Below are positions 1 through 4,760 of a stretch of 5,123 bases of DNA, piece after piece (the first letter of the stretch is position 1; every line of letters begins with the position of its first letter). This stretch comes from an uncultured Coriobacteriaceae bacterium. Its GTDB lineage: Bacteria > Actinomycetota > Coriobacteriia > Coriobacteriales > Atopobiaceae. The DNA is taken from the NCBI GenBank assembly GCA_947367165.1, contig CANBCO010000045.1:1-5123 (forward strand), written 5' to 3'. The notes under the pieces are model-generated. The model did not search any database. It was not told the origin of the DNA and saw nothing but the letters and a program-made list of their open reading frames with translations. The translations under genes and the position numbers were made by a program.

Positions 1-47
1 GCGGTCTTGATTTGCTCTAAGTCTGCGGTGTCGATGAAGAATTTCAT
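1..47 (-). CDS. fsa: Transaldolase / fructose-6-phosphate aldolase family protein (5' end only, runs off the window)
   Basis: Only the N-terminus is present, reading MKFFIDTADLEQIKTA. The opening MKFFIDTA followed by a short helix is characteristic of the small transaldolase family (FSA/TalC, about 215-220 residues), where the Asp sits at the end of the first barrel strand. Known family members cleave or form fructose 6-phosphate using dihydroxyacetone, or transfer a dihydroxyacetone unit between sugar phosphates, in the cytoplasm. The ATG at 45-47 follows an AGAAAGG Shine-Dalgarno site with a 6-base spacer. The gene lies 40 bases downstream of tRNA-Lys with no visible terminator or clear promoter between them, so it may be co-transcribed with the tRNA. 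The catalytic lysine and the choice between aldolase and transaldolase lie outside the window and cannot be judged. Confidence 0.75.
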   Translation of the reverse strand, partial: MKFFIDTADLEQIKT

Positions 48-87
48 GGTGGACCTTTCTGCGAAATTGCGCCAATGAACGAAGAAA

Positions 88-163
88 TGGTGCGCCCTGT
101 GGGAGTCGAACCCACGACCTTGGGATTAAAAGTCCCCTGCTCTACCAGCTGAGCTAAGAGCCC
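88..163 (-). tRNA. tRNA-Lys (anticodon TTT), CCA encoded
   Basis: The minus strand folds into a 76-base cloverleaf ending in an encoded CCA. The D stem is GCTC/GAGC. The anticodon loop CTTTTAA gives anticodon TTT (plus-strand 128-130). The T arm is GTGGG-TTCGACT-CCCAC. The acceptor strands GGGCTCT and AGGGCGC pair at six of seven positions, with a U5-G68 wobble and a G2-G71 mismatch; position 27-43 of the anticodon stem is G-A. Flanking bases U-1 and G-2 could pair with A73 and C74 in the precursor. It lies 54 bases downstream of the aminopeptidase stop. A weak -10-like TATTCT (minus strand, 179-184) sits 15 bases upstream but has no good -35, so read-through from the upstream genes is as likely as a dedicated promoter. 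Confidence 0.95.
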
Positions 164-217
164 ACAAGATTCGGTATTAGAATAGTACCATTCTTTTTCT
201 CTTTTCGCACCCGAGAT

Positions 218-1492
218 TTACTCCCAGGCCCACATACCATTTTCAAATACCTGTACCTCTTCACCGTCCTCGGTTATGCCCACAATGTTAAGGTCGCTTG
301 CGCCAACCATAAAATCTACATGTTGCGTGCTCTGGTTAAGGCCCATCTCGCTTAATTCCTCCACCGAAAGCTCGTAACCGTTCTCGTAGCACTCTGGAAA
401 TCCCTTTCCTAATGCTAAATGGCAGCTTGCATTTTCGTCATAAAGCGTATTGTAAATCAGCAGACCACTTTCTCTAATTGGCGTGTTTTTGCTTATAAGT
501 GCAACTTCACCAAGCCTCATTGCTCCTTCGTCAGCCTCCAAAATAGCAGTGAGAACCTCTTTTCCTTCTGCCGCTCCATAGTCAACAACTTTTCCGTCTT
601 TAAACGTGAACCAAAAATCTTTTACAACAGCCCCTCCATGCGCCAAAGGAAGCGCAGAATGAACTGTTCCTTGTGTTTTTGCAGCATGCGGACTTGTAAA
701 GACTTCCTCGGTAGGCACATTTGGATAAAAAATCCCGCCATCTTGCTTAAGCATGGGGCCACCTTCCCAAATACCCTCCGGAGCCAAGCCGATAGTTAAG
801 TCGGTTCCGTTTGACGAGGTATAGTGAAGCTCCTTGAAGTGATGGCGATTTAAAAACTTTACATTCTTATGAAGTGTAGCGGTGTGAGTTTCCCATTCGC
901 TTCTGGCGTCTTTTCCAATTCTTCCAGCATTTAAGATAGCTTCCCAGAGCTTTACATAAGCTGTTTTGTCGTCTAAATCAGGAAAAACCTTCTCTGCCCA
1001 CCGCTTTGTAGGCACACCTGCAATTGTCCAGGCATTCTGACCAAAATCTAAACGTTTCCTCCAAATCTTACACGCCACTACTTTTGTTTTTTGGGATAAA
1101 GCAATCTTTTCGCGAGAAATGCCATCTAAGTGACTGGGGTCTGAGCCCGTTAGCGAGAGAAAAGCGGCGCCTTTCTCGGCTAAATCATTATAAAAATCCT
1201 GTTTCCACAAAGGAAGTTCTCCTATAGTGTCTAGCGATTCATATTCAAACGCGGTTCGGTCGAGCTCATCGTCGTGCCACATAATGTGAACGCGTTTTGC
1301 TCCTGCCTCATATGCCTTAGCAACAAGTTGACGCGCAAAATCCGCTCCCTCTAACGGAGCCTGCAAAACAAACTCCTGGCCTTCCTTTACGCGCATAGCA
1401 TAATTAATAAGCAAGTCAGCATAAGAATCAAGACGACTTTCTAAAGCTTTCATACTTGAAACAAACTCTTCTTGGGTCATTTGCTTTTTCAT
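218..1492 (-). CDS. M29 family metallo-aminopeptidase (AmpS/PepS/AmpT type)
   Basis: This 424-residue protein has the usual length (about 410-420) and motif order of peptidase family M29, cytosolic enzymes that use two metal ions to remove N-terminal residues from peptides. Visible signatures are PTEEVFTSP (Glu262/Glu263), RLGEVAL (Glu329), NTLYDENASCHLALG (His358) and QHVDFMVG (His391, Asp393). These supply the five expected metal ligands with spacing close to that of Thermus AmpT. There is no signal peptide or membrane segment. I chose the ATG at 1490-1492 because AAAGGAG lies 5 bases upstream; the open frame extends to 1555, but that overlaps the previous gene and lacks such a site. A further ATG at 1478-1480 is possible but worse placed. 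The gene starts 10 bases after the stop of the 167-residue gene, so the two are probably translated as one operon, with peptide turnover as the likely job. Phe365 occupies what I recall as the catalytic tyrosine position. Confidence 0.95.
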   Translation of the reverse strand: MKKQMTQEEFVSSMKALESRLDSYADLLINYAMRVKEGQEFVLQAPLEGADFARQLVAKAYEAGAKRVHIMWHDDELDRTAFEYESLDTIGELPLWKQDFYNDLAEKGAAFLSLTGSDPSHLDGISREKIALSQKTKVVACKIWRKRLDFGQNAWTIAGVPTKRWAEKVFPDLDDKTAYVKLWEAILNAGRIGKDARSEWETHTATLHKNVKFLNRHHFKELHYTSSNGTDLTIGLAPEGIWEGGPMLKQDGGIFYPNVPTEEVFTSPHAAKTQGTVHSALPLAHGGAVVKDFWFTFKDGKVVDYGAAEGKEVLTAILEADEGAMRLGEVALISKNTPIRESGLLIYNTLYDENASCHLALGKGFPECYENGYELSVEELSEMGLNQSTQHVDFMVGASDLNIVGITEDGEEVQVFENGMWAWE

Positions 1493-1497
1493 CTTTT

Positions 1498-1504
1498 CTC
1501 CTTT
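1498..1504 (-). promoter_or_regulatory. Shine-Dalgarno site of the aminopeptidase, touching the upstream stop codon
   Basis: The minus strand reads AAAGGAG with 5 bases to the ATG at 1492. Its first two A residues are the last two bases of the TAA stop (1503-1505) of the preceding gene. This fixes the aminopeptidase start and suggests that ribosomes finishing the first cistron help load the second. Confidence 0.75.
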
Positions 1505-2006
1505 AACACATAAAAATAGTTTGATTTGTTTTATTTGTTTCGTCTCCAAGGGCAAAGTCGATAGCTTGAAATATGTAAGGAACTACATCTGAAGCTATTG
1601 TCAGTGCCTTTTTTGGAACAGGAATTATTTTTCGCCAAAACTTTTGATTTCGTGCCACAAATGCTGCAGCCGCATACATTTTATGCATTTCTTCATCCGA
1701 GAAACCCCGTTTTATATACCACTCGGAAGAGTTTGAGACACCCTCCTGTTTAAGGAAGGCATGTGCGTCTCCGCTGGATTCAGCAGGGCATGCAGGAATA
1801 ACATAGCCTTCATAGCGCGCTATTTCCCAAACTACATCGCCAGCGTTTTCAAAACGAACAACCTCATCTCCAAGTGCTGTATGCATAAGTGCCATGAGCC
1901 CTTCTGCGCTCACGTCATGAGGAAGAATATAGCTTCCGTCTTCTTGTCTATGTAGAGATAAAAGTGCTCTTACGGATTCTGCAAGAGCTCTATTGACTCG
2001 TTCCAC
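1503..2006 (-). CDS. Conserved-looking hypothetical protein, 167 residues, function unknown
   Basis: I do not recognise this family. The protein is soluble-looking, with no signal peptide or clear membrane segment. The N-terminal part (residues 1-45) looks mostly helical (ERVNRALAESVRALLSLH). Residues 47-75 resemble alternating strand and helix, including ENAGDVVWEIARYEGYVI. A mid-region SEWYIKRGFSDEEMHKMYAAAAFVARNQ (95-120) suggests an amphipathic helix pair. The C-terminal part has PVPKKALTIASDVVPYIFQ, followed by a polar tail ending in Cys. Only two cysteines (73 and 167) are present and there is no evident catalytic motif. The start is GTG at 2004-2006, supported by AAGGAG 7 bases upstream. 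It lies between tRNA-Gly, 14 bases before it, and the aminopeptidase, 10 bases after it, so it is probably co-expressed with both. A link to peptide metabolism is only suggested by that position. Confidence 0.82.
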   Translation of the reverse strand: MERVNRALAESVRALLSLHRQEDGSYILPHDVSAEGLMALMHTALGDEVVRFENAGDVVWEIARYEGYVIPACPAESSGDAHAFLKQEGVSNSSEWYIKRGFSDEEMHKMYAAAAFVARNQKFWRKIIPVPKKALTIASDVVPYIFQAIDFALGDETNKTNQTIFMC

Positions 2007-2013
2007 AAAATCA

Positions 2014-2019
2014 CTCCTT
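2014..2019 (-). promoter_or_regulatory. Shine-Dalgarno site directly after the tRNA-Gly 3' end
   Basis: The minus strand reads AAGGAG, 7 bases before the GTG start at 2006 and one base after the encoded CCA of tRNA-Gly (2021-2023). It is the reason for choosing GTG as the start. If tRNA 3' processing cuts after CCA, the mRNA left behind would have only a 14-base leader that begins at the ribosome-binding site. Confidence 0.75.
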
Positions 2020-2020
2020 T

Positions 2021-2094
2021 TGGAGCGGGCGACGGGAATCGAACCCGCATGGCGAGCTTGGGAAGCTCGAATTCTACCATTGAATTACGCCCGC
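2021..2094 (-). tRNA. tRNA-Gly (anticodon CCC), CCA encoded
   Basis: The minus strand folds into a 74-base cloverleaf. The acceptor stem GCGGGCG/CGCCCGC is perfect, the D stem is ATTC/GAAT, and the anticodon stem CGAGC/GCTCG is perfect around loop TTCCCAA. This gives anticodon CCC (plus-strand 2060-2062). The T arm GCGGG-TTCGATT-CCCGT has one G-U pair, and discriminator U is followed by CCA. With C at position 34 it should read only GGG codons. An extended -10 promoter lies 12 bases upstream, giving a very short 5' leader. There is no terminator after it; the next gene's ribosome-binding site begins almost at once. Confidence 0.96.
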
Positions 2095-2106
2095 GTGAGT
2101 TCTTTT

Positions 2107-2115
2107 ATTATACCA
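2107..2115 (-). promoter_or_regulatory. Extended -10 promoter for tRNA-Gly and the genes behind it
   Basis: The minus strand reads TGGTATAAT, a perfect TATAAT with the TG of an extended -10. A start site about 7 bases downstream would fall a few bases before the tRNA 5' end. No good TTGACA-like box lies at 16-18 bases; TTGAGC occurs, but 21 bases upstream. The TG extension may compensate for the poor -35. Confidence 0.65.
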
Positions 2116-2196
2116 ACTCCCACATTTTTAGGTGCTCAACGTTAGAAACGTGGGTTTCTCGGGAATAGTAAAGAAAGGAAGAGAAAGGAGCTGCTT
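2116..2196 (+). other. Leader region of the glutaredoxin-like gene with competing small hairpins
   Basis: Between the divergent tRNA-Gly promoter and the glutaredoxin-like gene, the plus strand can form AGAAAC-GTGG-GTTTCT (2144-2159, 6 bp, 4-base loop). Alternatively CCCAC (2119-2123) can pair with GTGGG (2150-2154), with a further TTT/AAA after one mismatch; the two folds exclude each other. The Shine-Dalgarno AAAGGAG (2184-2190) is outside both. No convincing plus-strand promoter is visible apart from a -10-like TATTAT at 2106-2111, which overlaps the minus-strand box. Confidence 0.3.
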
Positions 2197-2484
2197 ATGG
2201 CAGAATTATTTGACACAAAAAACGTTCGTAGCCTTGAGCTTTTTTATAAGCCAACCTGTCCGTATTGTGCAAAGGTGAGGGGGTTTATGAAAGAGCACGA
2301 TATCGATAACGTTATAGAGGTTGACATTACCACCGATGCCGAAGGCCTTGCTCGTTTGGTAAGAATCGGCGGCTCATCACAAGTGCCTTGCTTATTCGTA
2401 AACGGCAAGCCGCTCTATGAGTCTGACGACATCATTGCGTTCTTATCACGTCTATTAGAAGATAAAGAAGCAGACCGCGCATAA
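2197..2484 (+). CDS. Glutaredoxin-like thiol-disulfide oxidoreductase with CPYC active site
   Basis: This 95-residue protein has the thioredoxin-fold layout of a single-domain glutaredoxin. A first strand SLELFYKP leads into the active site TCPYC (Cys21, Cys24), followed by a helix. A second strand VIEVDITTDAEG comes next, then the cis-proline loop SQVPCLFVNGKPLYES (Pro64) and a C-terminal helix DDIIAFLSRLLEDK. Family members reduce disulfides or ribonucleotide reductase in the cytoplasm. The electron donor cannot be told from sequence, since many Gram-positives with such proteins lack glutathione and use thioredoxin reductase or other thiols. Cys65, next to the cis-proline, is an extra cysteine near the active site. 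The ATG follows AAAGGAG with a 6-base spacer. It is the only plus-strand gene here and is probably monocistronic, ending in a terminator whose loop contains its stop codon. It could also be annotated as a GST N-terminal-domain protein. Confidence 0.93.
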   Translation: MAELFDTKNVRSLELFYKPTCPYCAKVRGFMKEHDIDNVIEVDITTDAEGLARLVRIGGSSQVPCLFVNGKPLYESDDIIAFLSRLLEDKEADRA

Positions 2485-2498
2485 CAACGGGTCTGCTT
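2468..2498. terminator. Intrinsic terminator between two convergent genes
   Basis: AAGCAGACC (2468-2476) and GGTCTGCTT (2490-2498) form a perfect 9-bp stem with a 13-base loop. On the plus strand it is followed by GTTTTGTTT (2499-2507), a good T-rich tail for the glutaredoxin transcript. On the minus strand the stem ends in CTT and is followed by CTTTATC, a weaker tail, so it may also end the long convergent gene. The stem's left arm is the last coding part of the glutaredoxin gene, and its TAA stop (2482-2484) lies in the loop. Confidence 0.8.
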
Positions 2499-2505
2499 GT
2501 TTTGT

Positions 2506-4686
2506 TTACAGGCGTCTGATTGACTCGTCAAGTAGACGGTTAACTTGGGCAATTTGCTCTGTGTCTATGTTTTCGGGAGAAGAAGCTTTTGTGCGTGCTA
2601 ATGCAGGGACCTCTCCGGGCTCACAGCCAACAATGCTAACGCCCCGCACTCCGCTTGCAAGAGCCGCTGTAGTTTCAGTTTCTGACCATGCTTGCTGTGC
2701 GTTCATGAGGCCAATATGAAGGTCGCGCGCAACACGGTCAACGGTTTTCAAAAGTCTTCTCGTTGCCTTTTTTGGATTCATAATGCGTTCTTGTGCAAAA
2801 ACCGTAAGCTCACCAGCGCCTATCGCATCAAGAGAAAGGACGTATGCACCGCGCAAGTCTTTCTTGTGCTCTTGTAAGAATGTATACATACCTGCGTGAT
2901 CAAGTGCACTTGCTCCTGTGGCTACAAAGTATATGTCGTGGCCTATCAAGTTAGCCTCATCCATGCTTAAAACAGCATCCGTCAGCTCGCCTTGCGTAGC
3001 TTCTCCAAGTTCTTCTTTAAAGGCATCCGTTCTGGTTGCACCGCCCTTCCAAAAATCATCACCTTCATCGTCAAAGTTGTCCCAGCTACTAATCTTTCTT
3101 CCGGCGCTTTTTGCGTCATAGTTTTCATCTACTCCAAGCCAGTCGCTCATTGAGTCTTCTTGTGTTTTTTTCTTATTTGTTCCAAAACGTCCTTTGCGAA
3201 GACGGCCAGCCTTCTTTTTTCCTTTTTGATATGGGTTGTGAGTCTCTCTTCCTTCGTCAGCCGGAACAAGGGGGAGAGCAGATGCCGCACCAATTTGACT
3301 CGTTTCTGCCCCGTGCACATCTTGCTCTGGTGCACCTGCAATAGTGCTTGGCATATCAAATGAGGAAGAAAGAGGGTCTACCACGTTTTCTTCTGGATCA
3401 GGTAGATCAAAAAGCGTCGCTCTTTGGCCAGGATTTTGCTGTGAAAATGGCTCAAAAGGCGAAACTGGAGGCTCAGAAAAAGGCTCGATGTCTGGAAGCA
3501 CAATCGCTCTTCTTGGCTCGTTTTGTTGGGCATCTGCAGCAGGCTCGCTTGGGTTAATTTCGGGAACTTCAATAATTGTTGACGAAGAATCGTCATATAT
3601 TTGCTCCACCGGCGTTTCCTGTACCTCTTTGGCAACTTCGTTTGCGAGCGACGAAGCTGTGTCTTCGCCTTTTGTAGATACAGGAACTAAAGGAACTGCA
3701 CCCAAAGCATTTCGTGCCTCTTCGTCTTCCACACGATCTTTTTCAACTTCTTCGTGGATGCGTTTCTCGGCTTTAAATTGTGCATCATGAAGAGAATGTG
3801 CATCCCCTTCTACATAATCTATCTTGCAAGATGCTGGTAAAATAGCGAGCTCTTCAATCATTTTGGCTCCGTGGCGAATTGAACCCGGAACACTTTTGGG
3901 CTGATACTCTTTTGCCTCTTCTTCTTGAGCTGCATCCTCGTTTACATCAAGATTGACTGCCCCATGAGCCGAAGCGTCTATAGCCACCCCTAAAAGCGCA
4001 GCCAAAGAAGCATTGTTATCGTTTGCGGCTCCTGTTAAAGGCGAGAAGTTCGCCATTATACCGTTGATTCCCAACACAAGCGCAGGAATGGCGGCGACAA
4101 ACGCAACAATCCAAAAAAGCACTAAAAGCCAAGCGGGAAAAGCAACAATAAGTTTTAAGATAGTGGCCACACATGCAATAAGAACGCCTAATGGAGCAGC
4201 GGATCTAAAAAACTTAGCATATCGAGCAAGCCTTGGATTTGCTAATAATTCTTCGTGCCCAGAATCATAATGGGCCACCAAAACAATTTTTCGCGCGCTG
4301 CTTGAGGCCGATGGACCGCATCCTTTGTGAAAGCCTATGACGTTTTGGCTTCTCGTGTTTTTTCCGAGAAACCCAAGCCATTCTTTTCCTGCATCTCTAG
4401 AATAAAGACCAAGAACTCCTAATGCGAGCAAAACAAGGCCAACAAATACCCCCACAAGACCGCCAAAGCCGGCAATAAAAGCTCCAAGAAATACAAAAAG
4501 ATAGCAAAGGCCAATAATGAGCGATGAAGGATTGTTGGTCTCAAACTCTTGCAGCGTCGTGGCAAGACCAGCATTTTTCATAAGTGCCTCTATGCTTTTT
4601 GCAGCCTGCAGCTCCTCTTCTGTCCCAGCAGGCGAAATGTCAATGCGTTCTGAAAGGTGCTTAAATAGCCGATTTGTATGTGCCAT
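2506..4686 (-). CDS. Membrane-anchored M28-like peptidase with a long acidic insert, metal site partly lost
   Basis: In this 726-residue protein, residues 1-54 look like the N-terminal helices of M28 peptidases. Membrane hairpins lie at about 55-72/74-94 and 164-182/185-208. Between them is strand KIVLVAHYDSG with the first metal motif His139-x-Asp141. After the second hairpin comes GAANDNNASLAALLGVA (Asp223), matching the M28 GANDNASG motif. Residues about 245-578 are acidic, Ser/Pro/Glu-rich and probably disordered. They include EPFS repeats (401 and 412), PLVP repeats (332 and 472) and a basic patch (488-507). The M28 fold resumes at DIYFVATGAS (584-593) and LSLDAIGAG (Asp620) and runs to the end. 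The usual Glu-Glu after GA is Ser593-Ala594, and the usual C-terminal His is Arg698 (ARTKASSPENID). Arginine/lysine-rich flanks of the membrane segments suggest the domain faces the cytoplasm. The start ATG has AGGAAGG 4 bases upstream. The family call is firm; peptidase activity is doubtful. Confidence 0.85.
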   Translation of the reverse strand: MAHTNRLFKHLSERIDISPAGTEEELQAAKSIEALMKNAGLATTLQEFETNNPSSLIIGLCYLFVFLGAFIAGFGGLVGVFVGLVLLALGVLGLYSRDAGKEWLGFLGKNTRSQNVIGFHKGCGPSASSSARKIVLVAHYDSGHEELLANPRLARYAKFFRSAAPLGVLIACVATILKLIVAFPAWLLVLFWIVAFVAAIPALVLGINGIMANFSPLTGAANDNNASLAALLGVAIDASAHGAVNLDVNEDAAQEEEAKEYQPKSVPGSIRHGAKMIEELAILPASCKIDYVEGDAHSLHDAQFKAEKRIHEEVEKDRVEDEEARNALGAVPLVPVSTKGEDTASSLANEVAKEVQETPVEQIYDDSSSTIIEVPEINPSEPAADAQQNEPRRAIVLPDIEPFSEPPVSPFEPFSQQNPGQRATLFDLPDPEENVVDPLSSSFDMPSTIAGAPEQDVHGAETSQIGAASALPLVPADEGRETHNPYQKGKKKAGRLRKGRFGTNKKKTQEDSMSDWLGVDENYDAKSAGRKISSWDNFDDEGDDFWKGGATRTDAFKEELGEATQGELTDAVLSMDEANLIGHDIYFVATGASALDHAGMYTFLQEHKKDLRGAYVLSLDAIGAGELTVFAQERIMNPKKATRRLLKTVDRVARDLHIGLMNAQQAWSETETTAALASGVRGVSIVGCEPGEVPALARTKASSPENIDTEQIAQVNRLLDESIRRL

Positions 4687-4735
4687 GAGCCTTCCTCTGT
4701 ACTAGGTTTTGCAGTATTTCTCTGCCTTTCTTCAT
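4661..4735 (-). CDS. Possible 24-residue leader ORF overlapping the start of the M28-like gene
   Basis: An ATG at 4733-4735 opens a frame of 24 codons (MKKGREILQNLV... ending in SAI) that stops inside the M28-like gene, in a different frame. GTGAGGT lies 4 bases upstream and could serve as a ribosome-binding site. However, if transcription starts about 7 bases after the TATAAT box, that site is at the very 5' end of the mRNA. Length and composition alone do not prove it is translated; chance is a serious alternative. Confidence 0.2.
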   Translation of the reverse strand: MKKGREILQNLVQRKAHGTYKSAI

Positions 4736-4749
4736 ATTAACCTCACTTT

Positions 4750-4755
4750 ATTATA
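4750..4755 (-). promoter_or_regulatory. -10 box of the probable promoter for the M28-like gene
   Basis: The minus strand reads TATAAT exactly, in the context GGCTATAATAAAG, 63 bases before the gene's ATG. The -35 region is poor; TTCAAG lies 19 bases upstream with three of six matches. It sits just after the stop at 4761-4763 of the broken upstream frame. The tRNA-Gly promoter has an almost identical context, GGTATAATAAAAG. Confidence 0.5.
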
Positions 4756-4760
4756 GCCAT

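Noticed and set aside
164..217. Possible terminator after the aminopeptidase (AGAAT...ATTCT on the minus strand)
   Set aside because: The stem is 5 AT-rich base pairs with no following T-run. It overlaps a weak -10-like sequence and is too weak to call.
419..799. 126-codon plus-strand frame antisense to the aminopeptidase
   Set aside because: It lies entirely opposite a well-supported M29 gene, has no ribosome-binding site and is rich in Cys, Phe and Ser as expected of a shadow frame.
1493..1555. Earlier start for the aminopeptidase adding 21 residues (MPLETKQIK...)
   Set aside because: It would overlap the end of the preceding gene, lacks a good ribosome-binding site, and the added residues are unlike the family N-terminus. 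The ATG at 1490-1492 has AAAGGAG at ideal distance.
3100..3800. Several long open frames on both strands, including a plus-strand frame of 148 codons at 3344-3790
   Set aside because: They lie opposite or out of frame with the low-complexity Ser/Pro/Glu insert of the M28-like gene. That codon bias leaves other frames open, and the products are compositionally odd, with no Shine-Dalgarno sites I could see.
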